Shown here: positions 9,018 through 17,703 of the stretch, piece by piece
Layout: each line of letters starts with the position of its first letter
Numbering within the stretch: the first letter of the stretch is position 1
Source of the DNA: Actinoallomurus liliacearum
Lineage (GTDB): Bacteria > Actinomycetota > Actinomycetes > Streptosporangiales > Streptosporangiaceae
DNA: 64,000 nt
Reading direction: 5' to 3'
Assembly: GCF_039542035.1 (NCBI RefSeq)
Contig: NZ_BAABHJ010000002.1
Location: 496,001 to 560,000, forward strand
Translations under genes and position numbers: made by a program
Notes under the pieces: generated by a model
Told to the model about the DNA's origin: nothing
What the model saw: only the letters and a program-made list of their open reading frames with translations
The model's database searches: none

Positions 9018-9118
9018 CCACGACAAGAGTCCTGTCTCATCAAGCTACCTTCGACAGTGATCGTCGGTCCACGCCGCCGCGCGGTGAACGCGCGGCCGGC
9101 GCCGGGCGCCGCCATGGT

Positions 9119-9844
9119 CTACGGCGACCGTACCGCACGGATCACGATCCTCTGCTCCTGGGCCACGGCGCCCCGCGCGCCGAGGTTGCGCAACGTCTGC
9201 AGGACCCCGCCCGGGATACCGAGCGCCGTCGCGAGCGTGTGCGGATCGCCGATCACGAGGAAGACGTAGGGCCGGGTCAGGAGCCGCCCGTCGGCGACGA
9301 CTCCCCCGGACGCCGCGTCGGCGAAGTAGGTGCTGACCCCGACCCGCACGTCGTCGGCCTGGATCACCTCGGCTCCGGCGTCGCGCAGCTCCTCCAGCGT
9401 GTCGAGGAGGTCCTCCGCCCGCAGCCGGCCGCGCGGGTCGTCGATCGTCAGCCGGATGCCGGGACCGGCGGCGGGAAGGGTGCCGGCGAGCATCCCGTAC
9501 GTCGCGGCGCGCCGCCGGGCGTCCTCGACCGCCGTCTGGCCCTGGGTGTCGCGTTCGAGGCCGGCCTTGGTGTTCTCCAGGTCCCGGATGTCGCCGCGCA
9601 GCCGCTCCGAACGCTGCGACAGGTCGCCCAGGATGCCCACCAGCTCGTCCTGCCGGGCGGTCGCGAACTTCGTGCTCCGGTCGTTGGACCGCACCTCGGC
9701 CGTCGCGGCGAACCCCAGCACCGCGCAGAGCACCCCGATGACGAGCCGCCCGGCCAGACGACGCCCGCGCGGCGTCACCGGTGCCCGCTCGCCGGGCTCC
9801 CTCGCCGCGGCGGTCTCGCGCTCGTCCGGCTCCGCCTCGCTCAT
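9119..9844 (-). CDS. DUF881 family membrane-anchored protein (Rv1825-type)
   Basis: The 241-residue protein has one N-terminal membrane helix (LVIGVLCAVLGFAATAEV, about 31-48). A coiled-coil-like stretch follows (about 60-110), then the DUF881 fold with GPGIRLTIDDPRG, GAEVIQADDVRV and a C-terminal VFLVIGDPHTLATAL. The bulk is predicted to be outside the cytoplasm. ATG 9844 follows GGGGAGAGGG. It belongs to the conserved DUF881/small basic protein/DUF881 trio next to pgsA, and the function is unknown. The trio's constant linkage to cell-division and envelope genes suggests an envelope role (inference). Confidence 0.85.
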   Translation of the reverse strand: MSEAEPDERETAAAREPGERAPVTPRGRRLAGRLVIGVLCAVLGFAATAEVRSNDRSTKFATARQDELVGILGDLSQRSERLRGDIRDLENTKAGLERDTQGQTAVEDARRRAATYGMLAGTLPAAGPGIRLTIDDPRGRLRAEDLLDTLEELRDAGAEVIQADDVRVGVSTYFADAASGGVVADGRLLTRPYVFLVIGDPHTLATALGIPGGVLQTLRNLGARGAVAQEQRIVIRAVRSP

Positions 9845-9861
9845 GCGCCCTCTCCCCTCAC

Positions 9862-10194
9862 TCAAGCCTGGAAGAGCTTGCGGCGGATGGCGGCGACGTT
9901 CGAGAAGATCCGGATGCCGAGGACGACCACCACGCCCGTGGACAGCTGCGATCCCACGCCGAGCTGGTCGCCGAAGAAGACGATCAGGACGGCGATGATC
10001 GTGTTGCTGAGGAACGAGACGACGAACACCTTCTCGTCGAAGACGCCGTCGAGACGGGCGCGCAGGCCGCCGAACATGGCGTCCAGCGCCGCCACGATCG
10101 CGATGGGCAGGTACGGCTGCAGCCACAACGGCACGTCGGGATGGAAGAACAGGCCGAGGGCGACCCCCGCGACGAGACCGACCAGAGCGATCAC
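9862..10194 (-). CDS. sbp: small basic protein (DUF1290, Sbp)
   Basis: A 110-residue integral membrane protein with three hydrophobic segments (IALVGLVAGVALGLFF, LPIAIVAALDAMFGGLRA, VVSFLSNTIIAVLIVFFG) and a C-terminal LGIRIFSNVAAIRRKLF. It matches the Sbp/DUF1290 family. The GTG start (10192-10194) overlaps the stop of the preceding DUF881 gene as GTGA, so the two are probably translationally coupled. B. subtilis sbp lies beside ftsA/ftsZ. The function is unknown. Confidence 0.9.
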   Translation of the reverse strand: MIALVGLVAGVALGLFFHPDVPLWLQPYLPIAIVAALDAMFGGLRARLDGVFDEKVFVVSFLSNTIIAVLIVFFGDQLGVGSQLSTGVVVVLGIRIFSNVAAIRRKLFQA

Positions 10195-11033
10195 TTCGCC
10201 GGCACCTCCCCCGCGTAGCGGAGAGTGGGGGCGGGTGCGGCGGGGAGTCGCACGCTGTCCTCCTGGCGGATGTCGAAACGGATGCCGAACGCGGCTTTGA
10301 GAGTACGGAATGATCGGGCGGCCACGGAACCGGAGAACGACCGCTCCAGGCCGCCCGGATCGCCAAGAGCGGTGACGGTGTAGGGCCGGGACAGCGGCCG
10401 GTAGTCGACGAGGATGGCGTCGCCGGCGAAACGGATCGCGGTCGTGGCGGCCATCCGCTGCCCGTTCACGGCGACGGCGGTCGCGCCGGCCGCCCACAGC
10501 GCGTTGACGAGCCGCTGCATGTCCTGGTCGGAGACGCGGCCGTCCTGCGGGTCCCCCCGGGTGTGCGAGTCGTCCAGCACCACGGTCAGCCCGGCGCCGT
10601 GGACGGGACCGACCGCGGCCGCCGCGGCCAGCCCGTCCATCTCCTGGCGCGCGGTCCGGCCGGCGTCGCTGCGGGCCAGGCCGGCCCGGCGCAGTCCGTC
10701 GGTCTGACGGCGGAGCCGGTCGGCCTGCCGCTGCAGGCCGTCGTCCTCCGCCGTCCGCTGCCTGATCTGGCCGAGGAGTGCCCTGCGCTGGCGCTGCGCG
10801 ACCGGCTCGCCGCGGCGTACCTGGACGACCGCGACCGCTCCGAGCAGGCCGATGATGAGGGTGCCGGCGAGCAGGCGCGCCCACCGTCCGGCCCGGCCGC
10901 GCCGCACGCCGGTCGCGGCCCGCCGGGCGGCGGCCGCCTCGTAGCCGGGATCGAGGTCCTTGCCGGCCAGCAGATCGGCGAGCAGCGACATCGAGGCGTC
11001 GGGCCGGTTCCAGCGCGCTCCCCGTTCACTCAT
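10191..11033 (-). CDS. DUF881 family membrane-anchored protein (Rv1823-type)
   Basis: 280 residues with a membrane helix near residues 50-70 (LLAGTLIIGLLGAVAVVQV). An Arg/Gln-rich coiled-coil stretch follows, then the DUF881 core: GAGLTVVLDDSHT, DMQRLVNALWAAGATAVAVNGQRM, and SRPYTVTALGDP. ATG 11033 has GGGAGA eight bases upstream. It is the second DUF881 copy of the trio. Sequence similarity to the first copy is moderate and follows the same plan, so they probably arose by duplication. Confidence 0.85.
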   Translation of the reverse strand: MSERGARWNRPDASMSLLADLLAGKDLDPGYEAAAARRAATGVRRGRAGRWARLLAGTLIIGLLGAVAVVQVRRGEPVAQRQRRALLGQIRQRTAEDDGLQRQADRLRRQTDGLRRAGLARSDAGRTARQEMDGLAAAAAVGPVHGAGLTVVLDDSHTRGDPQDGRVSDQDMQRLVNALWAAGATAVAVNGQRMAATTAIRFAGDAILVDYRPLSRPYTVTALGDPGGLERSFSGSVAARSFRTLKAAFGIRFDIRQEDSVRLPAAPAPTLRYAGEVPAK

Positions 11034-11186
11034 CCGGACATTCTCCCAACAGCGCGGCCCCGGCCGGACCACGGCATCACCCCTGATCGGCGGCATTTCA
11101 CAGCGAACTCTTAGGAAACGTGCACAGCCTTCGCAGAAACGGACGATGAACTGGTCCCCATGCGCAGCAGGGCAAATGGGGGAACG

Positions 11187-11600
11187 ATGGGGGAACAGGC
11201 GGGCGCGATCCCGCTCATGCGGCTGCCGATCAGCGGCTGGTCGGTGCGGATCGGCCGGGCCGCCGCCGATCGCGCCGCTCTCGAGGTGTACGAGGGACTG
11301 CGGCTCGCGGACGTCTGCGTGGCGACCCCGGTGTCGGTGTCGCTGCTGCGCGGCGCGTGGCGCAACCCGCGCGGGGGCGCCGGGTGGGCGCTGGCCTGGG
11401 GCCAGTTGCCCACGGGCGTGTCGGCGGTCACCGCGGAGTTCACCGGCGGGGGCCGTACCCCGGTCATCAGCCGCGTCCCCGCGGTGGTCATCGAGCGGAC
11501 GTACTGGGTGGCCGAGGTCGCCGGGGACTTCGCCGGGGTGACCGTGCACGCCGGGCCGGCGCTGGTGTCCGGCAGGCTCCGGCGCTCGCGCGGCCGCTGA
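11187..11600 (+). CDS. hypothetical protein, 137 residues
   Basis: Not recognised. ATG 11187 follows GGGGGAA, and the protein is compact without membrane helices. The middle carries RGAWRNPRGGAGWALAWGQL and the end VTVHAGPALVSGRLRRSRGR. The positions TPVISRVPAVVIERTYWVAEV suggest a beta-rich fold. It is transcribed divergently from the DUF881 gene and converges on the alpha/beta hydrolase with only six bases between stops. Codon use (G/C in third positions) supports coding. Confidence 0.65.
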   Translation: MGEQAGAIPLMRLPISGWSVRIGRAAADRAALEVYEGLRLADVCVATPVSVSLLRGAWRNPRGGAGWALAWGQLPTGVSAVTAEFTGGGRTPVISRVPAVVIERTYWVAEVAGDFAGVTVHAGPALVSGRLRRSRGR

Positions 11601-11606
11601 CGGGCG

Positions 11607-12842
11607 CTATGGCGTACGGCGGGCGGCGAGGTCCTCGACGGCACGCGCGACCTGCGACGACGCGGAGATCAGCGTGAGGTGCCGGGCCCCGGGGATCAGG
11701 GTCGGGTCGGGAGCGCCGATCCGGCGGGCCGTCTGCGCCGCGGAGTCCTTGGCGAACACGTGGTCCTCCGCGCCGTACACCACCGACTTGGGCATCCCGG
11801 TCGAGCGGAGCCGCGTCAGCCTGTCCGGGGGCAGGCCGGGTACGCCGTACCGCAGCATCCCCCAGATCCCGGACTCCGCGCCGGCGACCTGGAACGGCCT
11901 GCGCCATTCCTCCACCCCCGCCGCGTCCAGCCGGGGACACCCCGGGCCGCACTGCGCGGAGTAGATCGTGCGGATGACCCAGTCGGAGCGGACGACGAGA
12001 CGCAGGATCGTGGTCCGGTACGGCGAGATGACCAGGTGCCGGAAGGCGGGCGGCGGCCCGGCCCCGGTGCTGAGGGCGTCGCCGTCGAGGAACATCAGGC
12101 CGCCGACGCGATCCGGGGAGCGCAGCGCCGCGTCCGCGATCGCCGCCGCGCCCGAGGAGTGCCCGACCAGCACGGGCCGGCGCAGGCCGAGCGCGTCGAG
12201 GAAGGCGAGCAGCTGCCGCGTCTGGTGGTCCAGGTCGTACGGCGCGCGCCGCGAGGTGTACCCGGACCCGTTGAGGTCCAGCGCGTACACCCGGTGGTCG
12301 CGGGCGAGCAGCTCGGCGACCGGCTCCCAGGTGTCGGCCGACTCGGCCGCCCCGTGCACGAGGACGATCGGCGAGCCGCCGCTTCCCCACGCGCGGTAGC
12401 GGGTCAGCAGGTCACCGGTCCGTACGTAGGTCAGCCCGGCCGGTGGGCGGACGCGGCCGGCCGTGGCCGCGTTGTAGATGAAGGAGAAGAGGGTGGCGCA
12501 GACGGCCAGGACGAGCGCCGTCAGGCCCAGCCGCCGCGCCCATCGCCGCCACCACGGGCGCCGCGGCCGGTCCGCGGGGACGGGCCCGGCCGTTCCCGGC
12601 GGCACCGGCGGGACGCCGGGCCGATCCTGCTCGTCCGCTGCCGCCGGCCGCGCCGTCGCTTCGACCGTTCCCGCGGCCTTCGGCGAGGCACCGGTCCCGT
12701 CCCGCTCGTCCGCCCCCGCCGGCCGCGCCGCGCCGTCGGCCGGTTCCGGTTCGTCGGCGCGTACTCCGGCGGCGACGGCACCAGGGCCGTGGTCGTCCGG
12801 GCGCGGCCGGTCGGGGGCCGCGCCGTCCTCCTGGTCGATCAT
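11607..12842 (-). CDS. membrane-anchored alpha/beta hydrolase
   Basis: 411 residues. The first 110 are Asp/Pro/Ala-rich and disordered. One membrane helix (GLTALVLAVCATLFSFIY) follows, then an alpha/beta hydrolase domain, probably outside the cell. The oxyanion motif VLVHGAAES, nucleophile GHSSGAAA, acid YGAEDHVF and histidine GARHLTLI are all present. The start ATG (12840-12842) overlaps the stop of the upstream guanylyltransferase gene as ATGA. Its insertion between the guanylyltransferase and DUF881 genes is not part of the mycobacterial order. The substrate is unknown. Confidence 0.85.
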   Translation of the reverse strand: MIDQEDGAAPDRPRPDDHGPGAVAAGVRADEPEPADGAARPAGADERDGTGASPKAAGTVEATARPAAADEQDRPGVPPVPPGTAGPVPADRPRRPWWRRWARRLGLTALVLAVCATLFSFIYNAATAGRVRPPAGLTYVRTGDLLTRYRAWGSGGSPIVLVHGAAESADTWEPVAELLARDHRVYALDLNGSGYTSRRAPYDLDHQTRQLLAFLDALGLRRPVLVGHSSGAAAIADAALRSPDRVGGLMFLDGDALSTGAGPPPAFRHLVISPYRTTILRLVVRSDWVIRTIYSAQCGPGCPRLDAAGVEEWRRPFQVAGAESGIWGMLRYGVPGLPPDRLTRLRSTGMPKSVVYGAEDHVFAKDSAAQTARRIGAPDPTLIPGARHLTLISASSQVARAVEDLAARRTP

Positions 12843-15337
12843 GAACCGGCGGCCTCCACGACGCCGGCCCACGTCTCCAGGAGCGCCTGAGCGGTGTCCC
12901 GGCCGGCGCCCTCGGCCCACAGGTGGGTGACCGCCTCGGCCGGGTCGGGCAGGACGAGCACCCAGCTCGCGTCGTCCTCGATGACGCGGACGCCGTCGGT
13001 CGTGTCGATCGGACGGTCGCCGGCCGCCTCGACGACGTGCCGCATGACGCTGCCCTTGGCCGCCCACGGGGTGGGCACCGACCGTTTCAGCAGGTGTGCC
13101 TCCGGGATCCGCTGGTCGATCTGGGAGAGCGTGAGGCGGGTGCGCGCGATCAGGCCGAGCAGCCGGAGGAACGCCGCCACCCCGTCGACCGTCGGGCTGA
13201 ACTCGGGGATCACGAACCCGCCCCGGCCGTCTCCGGCGAAGATGATGTCGTCCGCCGTCGTCGCCTTGGTCAGCACGTCCTGGGAGGTGGAGGTCCACTC
13301 GACCTGCACCCCGTGGAAACGGCAGACCTGCTCGGCCACCCGCGTGGTCGTGACCGGCAGCGCGACCCGGCCGCCGCGCCGCTCGGCGGCGACGAGGTCG
13401 AGGACGACGAGCAGCCCGCGGTCGTCGCTGATCAGCTCGCCGTTCTCATTGACGAGGCTGATGCGCTCGGCGACGGTGTCGAAGCGCACTCCGAACGCGG
13501 CCCGCGACGAGGACACCAGGTCGCCCAGCCGCTGCAGGTCGCGCATGCGCTCGGCCAGCGTCTCGGTCGGCGACACCTCGTCGAGGCGGTTGTTCACCGT
13601 GAGCACCTCGACCCCGATGCGGCCGAGAAGCTGTGGGAGGACCAGCGAGCCGGTACCCCCGGCGCAGTCGATGACGATCTTGAGCTCGGCCTCGCGGACG
13701 CCGCGCAGGTCGATGCAGCGCTGCAGGTCGCGAGCGTAGCTCTCGAACACGCGGGCGGGGTAGGTCAGCTCCGCGATCTCGCCGGGGAACGCCCGGCGGT
13801 ACTCCTGCCGGCTGAACACCCGCTCCAGCTTCCGCTGTGCCGTCTGGGAGAGATCCGCGCCGTTCTCGTCGAGGAAGAGGATGTCGACGCCCTGCGGGTC
13901 GCCCGGGGTCGTACGGATGACGATGCCGCCCGAGCAGTCCTCCCGCGCGGTCTCGTAGCGCGCGACCGGGACCGGGCAGGCCTCCAGGTCCTGGACGTTG
14001 ATGGCGCTGGCGGTGAGCGCGCTCTGCACGGCGCGCTTGAGCGTACGGGCCGCCCGTGAGGCGTCGCGCGAGGCGGTGACGTTCGCGCCCTTCTTGAGCG
14101 TGGTGGCGTACGCGCTGGCCAGCCGCACCGCGAGCTCGGGGGTGATCTCGACGTTGACCAGCCCGGACACGCCGCGCGGCCCGAACAGCGTGCGCTGGCC
14201 GCGGGACTCCCAGATGACACTGGTGTTGACGACCGCCCCGGCCTCGATCGTCTTGAAGGGATAGACCTTGACCTCGCTGGAGATGTACGCCTCGGCCTCG
14301 ATCACGCACTCGTCGCCGATGATCGCGCCCTCTTCGATGCGGGCGGCGGACATGATGTCGGTGTTCTTGCCCACGACGCAGCCGCGCAGGTTGGTCAGCG
14401 GGCCGACGAAGACGTTGTCGTGGACGATGGCACGGTGCAGGAACGCGCCCTCCTTGACGACGACGTTGCTGCCGAGCACGGTGAACTCCCGCAGCTCCGC
14501 GCCCGCCTCGACCTTGGCGTAGTCGCCGATGTAGAGCGGGCCCTTGAGGGTCGCCTCGGGGTCGACCTCGGCGCCCTCGCCGACCCAGACGCCCGGCGAC
14601 ATCTCGAAGCCGTCCAGCTCGGCCCGGATCTTGCCGGACAGCATGTCGGCCTGCGCCTTGAGGTAGCTCTCGTGGGTGCCGACGTCCTCCCAGTAGCCCT
14701 CGGCGACGTAGCCGTACAGCGGGGCGCCCTCGGCGAGCAGCTTGGGGAAGACGTCGCCGGACCAGTCGACGGACTCCCCCGCCGCGACGTGGTCGAGCAC
14801 CTCCGGCTCCATCACGTAGATGCCGGTGTTGACGGTGTCGGAGAACACCTGGCCCCACGTGGGCTTCTCCAGGAACCGCTGGATGCGGCCGTCGTCGTCC
14901 ACGATGATGATGCCGAACTCCAGGGGGTTCGGCACGCGCTTGAGGCCGATGGTGACGAGCGCGCCGTTCTCCCGGTGGAAGCGCACCATGTCGGTCAGGT
15001 CGATGTCGGTGAGCGCGTCACCGGAGATGACCAGGAAACGGTCGTCGCGCAGCGCGTCCTGGGCGTTCTTGACGCTGCCGGCGGTGCCCAGGGGCATCTC
15101 CTCGGTCGCGTAGCTCAGCGCCATGCCGATCTCTTCGCCGTCGCCGAAGTAGTTGCGGACCAGCGCGGCGAGGAACTGCACGGTGACGACCGTCTCGGTG
15201 AATCCGTGCCGCTTCAGCAGGCGCAGCACGTGCTCCATGATCGGTTTGTTGACCACCGGAAGAAGCGGCTTCGGCTGGTTGGCGGTCATCGGACGCAGAC
15301 GGGTCCCTTCCCCGCCCGCCATCACCACGGCCTTCAC
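12839..15337 (-). CDS. mannose-1-phosphate guanylyltransferase fused to phosphomannomutase-like domain
   Basis: The 832-residue protein starts at GTG 15337, where AAGGAG lies eight bases upstream, giving MKAVVMAGGEGTRLRP. Residues 1-235 form the nucleotidyltransferase that would make GDP-mannose. Residues 240-370 are left-handed beta-helix hexapeptide repeats. Residues 375-832 resemble phosphomannomutase. In the mutase part the phosphoserine loop TASHNP is replaced by RTTPGDPQG near residue 470, and the metal loop DGDGDR by FDTVAER near residue 614. The mutase is therefore probably inactive or regulatory. Similar fusions are widespread in Streptomyces. GDP-mannose would feed mannosylated lipids or glycoproteins. 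Confidence 0.85.
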   Translation of the reverse strand: MKAVVMAGGEGTRLRPMTANQPKPLLPVVNKPIMEHVLRLLKRHGFTETVVTVQFLAALVRNYFGDGEEIGMALSYATEEMPLGTAGSVKNAQDALRDDRFLVISGDALTDIDLTDMVRFHRENGALVTIGLKRVPNPLEFGIIIVDDDGRIQRFLEKPTWGQVFSDTVNTGIYVMEPEVLDHVAAGESVDWSGDVFPKLLAEGAPLYGYVAEGYWEDVGTHESYLKAQADMLSGKIRAELDGFEMSPGVWVGEGAEVDPEATLKGPLYIGDYAKVEAGAELREFTVLGSNVVVKEGAFLHRAIVHDNVFVGPLTNLRGCVVGKNTDIMSAARIEEGAIIGDECVIEAEAYISSEVKVYPFKTIEAGAVVNTSVIWESRGQRTLFGPRGVSGLVNVEITPELAVRLASAYATTLKKGANVTASRDASRAARTLKRAVQSALTASAINVQDLEACPVPVARYETAREDCSGGIVIRTTPGDPQGVDILFLDENGADLSQTAQRKLERVFSRQEYRRAFPGEIAELTYPARVFESYARDLQRCIDLRGVREAELKIVIDCAGGTGSLVLPQLLGRIGVEVLTVNNRLDEVSPTETLAERMRDLQRLGDLVSSSRAAFGVRFDTVAERISLVNENGELISDDRGLLVVLDLVAAERRGGRVALPVTTTRVAEQVCRFHGVQVEWTSTSQDVLTKATTADDIIFAGDGRGGFVIPEFSPTVDGVAAFLRLLGLIARTRLTLSQIDQRIPEAHLLKRSVPTPWAAKGSVMRHVVEAAGDRPIDTTDGVRVIEDDASWVLVLPDPAEAVTHLWAEGAGRDTAQALLETWAGVVEAAGS

Positions 15338-15365
15338 TGGAGCCACTCCTTCGCGGGTACGCCGA

Positions 15366-15959
15366 TCATGGTAGGGGTTCCGCTCCCTTCAGCTCGCCGG
15401 AGCCGCGGTCCGCGAGCACGAGCCGGCGGACCTGGACGGTGTAGAGGACGGCGGCCCACCAGTACAGACCGGTTCCCCAGATGGTGAACGCCCAGCCGAT
15501 GACCTTCGCGACGGTCGCATAGGTTCCCGAATGCGCCCCCAGGAACAGCAGCGGGAAGGCATAGAGCAGGCAGAGCGTCGCCGTCTTGCCCACGAAGTGC
15601 ACCGGCAGCGCGTCGTAGTCGTGCCGCCGGAGGACGGTGAGGGGCACGGCCATGTACACCTCACGGGCGACCAGGACCAGCGCCACCCACAGGGGGACGA
15701 CGCCCCGGACGACCAGCCCGATCAGCGTCGCGAAGATGTACAGCCGGTCGGCCGCGGGGTCGAGGAGCGTGCCGAGCTCGCTGGTCTGGTCGAGCATCCG
15801 CGCCAGCTTGCCGTCGAGCCAGTCGGACAGTCCCGCGAAGACCAGGATGCCCAGTGCCCACCAGTCCTCCTTGATGAGGACCAACCACAGAAAGACGGGA
15901 ACGCCGATCAGACGAGCAAAACTCAATACGTTCGGCCACGTCCATAGACGGTCGTTCAA
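15366..15959 (-). CDS. CDP-alcohol phosphatidyltransferase, PgsA2-like
   Basis: This 197-residue integral membrane enzyme has the complete CDP-OH motif SDWLDGKLAR followed by LGTLLDPAAD (D..DG..AR........G...D...D). Several hydrophobic helices surround it. By position it corresponds to Rv1822 (pgsA2), at the head of the conserved block. It would transfer a phosphatidyl group from CDP-diacylglycerol to an alcohol; glycerol-3-phosphate is possible but unproven. TTG 15959 is the start, supported by GGGAGG six bases upstream. The next gene begins 29 bases downstream. Confidence 0.85.
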   Translation of the reverse strand: MNDRLWTWPNVLSFARLIGVPVFLWLVLIKEDWWALGILVFAGLSDWLDGKLARMLDQTSELGTLLDPAADRLYIFATLIGLVVRGVVPLWVALVLVAREVYMAVPLTVLRRHDYDALPVHFVGKTATLCLLYAFPLLFLGAHSGTYATVAKVIGWAFTIWGTGLYWWAAVLYTVQVRRLVLADRGSGELKGAEPLP

Positions 15960-16340
15960 CGCCCACCTCCCGCTCCCCCACGCTGGTCATGACCTTACCT
16001 GTCGGTACCGCCGCACGCCGTGGTCGGGCCACGCACGCGGCGCGAAGCCGCCTCCGACGCGTCGCGCAGGCCGCGCACGTGATCGGCGGATTCACCGGCG
16101 AGCGGGCGCGACGCGGCCGGCCGACCTGCTCGTCCGGGTCCGGCCATCGCCCGGGCCAAGGCTGGCCCGGAGCCGGACGGCATGTTATTCCGGCCCCATG
16201 CCTCCGGTCGTACCCGTCCGCCGTACGTCAGGGACCCCACCACGGCTCCGGCACGAGCGCGTGGCGCCGGTGGTCAGGCCGGAGCGGGCGGACCGCCCGC
16301 GGGACCGTGGAGCTCCACGACAGGCGTGTGCCGCCGGTGG
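15960..16340. other. 380-bp gap with a 67-bp tandem repeat
   Basis: No convincing gene. GCCGGTGGTCAGGCC occurs at 16266-16280 and again at 16333-16347, and CGCCCGCGGG at 16294-16303 and 16361-16370. Both pairs are exactly 67 bases apart, so the stretch contains a partly diverged tandem duplication. It runs into the 3' end of the DUF397 gene. Confidence 0.55.
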
Positions 16341-16517
16341 TCAGGCCCGGCCGGGCGTATCGCCCGCGGGGTGCTCCGGCTCGGGTGACCGCCCGCCCGC
16401 GACGGGCGCGGGCGGCGGCACCCGCGCGAGTTCCACGCAGCAGCCGCTGGGATTGCTGTACCGGCTCTTTCGCCAGTCCCGATCCGATGATGGGACGTCC
16501 GGGTCGGTGCGCCGCAT
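16341..16517 (-). CDS. short DUF397 domain protein
   Basis: 58 residues. The DUF397 signature WRKSRYSNPSGCCVELARV (residues 14-32) is clear, and ATG 16517 has a strong GGAGGGGG four bases upstream. The C-terminal half, which normally reads like VAVRDSKDP..P.L.F, is replaced by a Pro-rich tail. That replacement falls in the 67-bp repeat region, so the gene looks damaged or recently altered. DUF397 genes usually pair with an XRE-family HTH gene, but none is adjacent here. Function unknown. Confidence 0.6.
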   Translation of the reverse strand: MRRTDPDVPSSDRDWRKSRYSNPSGCCVELARVPPPAPVAGGRSPEPEHPAGDTPGRA

Positions 16518-16625
16518 GTGACCCCCTCCACGGCACCGCCCGCGCGGTCGGCCCTCGACGGGCCGCGGATCGACAGGGTGACCCGCGTCGGGGGCGCGGC
16601 CGGCGCCCGAATGTAGGCGAATCAT

Positions 16626-16658
16626 ATCTCGGCATGTGCATGATGCACATGCCGAGAT
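16626..16658. terminator. 15-bp perfect inverted repeat downstream of aldo/keto reductase
   Basis: ATCTCGGCATGTGCA (16626-16640), a 3-base spacer TGA, then the exact reverse complement (16644-16658). It lies 68 bases after the reductase stop and about 110 bases before the DUF397 start, all on the minus strand. It may be a terminator hairpin or an operator. The short loop and lack of a T-tract leave this open. Confidence 0.55.
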
Positions 16659-16725
16659 CTGCGAGAGTCGCCGGGCGGAGCGTCCCCGGCTCACCGGTGG
16701 GGGCGCGTCTGCGGTCGGGCCCGGC

Positions 16726-17703
16726 TCACCAGCGGTGGTGCACCTGCGGGCGGATCCGGCGGTCGTAGAGATCGCGCACTGCGTCGAGCGTCGCCTCCGG
16801 CAGCGGGGACAGGCCGGCCGCGGCGGCGTTGGCGCGGACCTGGTCGGGGTTGCGCGCCCCCGGGATGACGGTGGTGACGCCGGGCTGCTGGATGATCCAC
16901 CGGAGCGCCGTCTGCGCGGGGGTGGCCCCCGGTGCCGCCAGCGCCGTGAACTCCGCCGCCGCCTCCACCCCGGTGTCGTAGTCCACGCCCGAGAAGGTCT
17001 CGCCGACGTCGAACGCCGCTCCGTGCCGGTTGAACGTCCGGTGGTCCTCGGGGCCGAACTCCGTGTCGTGGCGGTAGCGGCCCGACAGCAGACCGGAGGC
17101 CAGCGGCACGCGGGCGATGATCCCCACGCCCGCCTCGGCGGCGGCCGGCAGCACCCGCTCCAGGGGCTTCTGCCGGAAGGCGTTCAGGATGATCTGGACG
17201 CTGGCGGTGCCCGGCCGGGCGATCGCGGTGAGCGCCTCGTCGCACGTCTCGACGCTGACGCCGTACGCGGCGATCCGACCCTCGTCGACGAGGGTGTCCA
17301 GGGCGTCGAACACCTTGTCGCTGGAGTAGACCGGCGTCGGCGGGCAGTGGAGCTGGACGAGGTCGAGGGTGTCGACCCCGAGGTTGGCGCGCGACCGGTC
17401 GGTCCAGGCGCGGAAGTTGTCCAGGGTGTACTCGGCGGGATCGAGCGGGGCCCGGCGCCCCATCTTCGTCGCGACGAAGAGGCCGGGGTGGTCGCGCAGG
17501 AAGCGGCCGATGATCTGCTCGCTCCGCCCGTCGCCGTAGACGTCGGCCGTGTCGAGGAACGTGACCCCGGACTCGACCGCCGCCTCGAGGACGGCGACGG
17601 CGTCCCGCTCCTCCACCTGCCCCCAGTCGGCCCCCAGCTGCCAGGTGCCGAGCCCGACGACCGACGCGCGCCGGCCGATCCTGTCGATGAGACGTTCCTC
17701 CAT
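16726..17703 (-). CDS. aldo/keto reductase
   Basis: A 325-residue TIM-barrel oxidoreductase. VVGLGTWQLG, the catalytic block FLDTADVYGDGRSE, ATKMGRR and the C-terminal NADPH-binding stretch TTVIPGARNPDQVRANAAA all fit the AKR family. Its length is typical of single-domain members. GATAAT eight bases before the ATG suggests a leaderless transcript. It stands alone, and the substrate is not predictable. Confidence 0.9.
   Translation of the reverse strand: MEERLIDRIGRRASVVGLGTWQLGADWGQVEERDAVAVLEAAVESGVTFLDTADVYGDGRSEQIIGRFLRDHPGLFVATKMGRRAPLDPAEYTLDNFRAWTDRSRANLGVDTLDLVQLHCPPTPVYSSDKVFDALDTLVDEGRIAAYGVSVETCDEALTAIARPGTASVQIILNAFRQKPLERVLPAAAEAGVGIIARVPLASGLLSGRYRHDTEFGPEDHRTFNRHGAAFDVGETFSGVDYDTGVEAAAEFTALAAPGATPAQTALRWIIQQPGVTTVIPGARNPDQVRANAAAAGLSPLPEATLDAVRDLYDRRIRPQVHHRW

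Noticed and set aside
15995..16243. An 82-codon minus-strand frame upstream of pgsA-like
   Set aside because: No ribosome site, no family signature and an Arg/Gly/Ala-rich composition. It also crosses the start of the repeat region.
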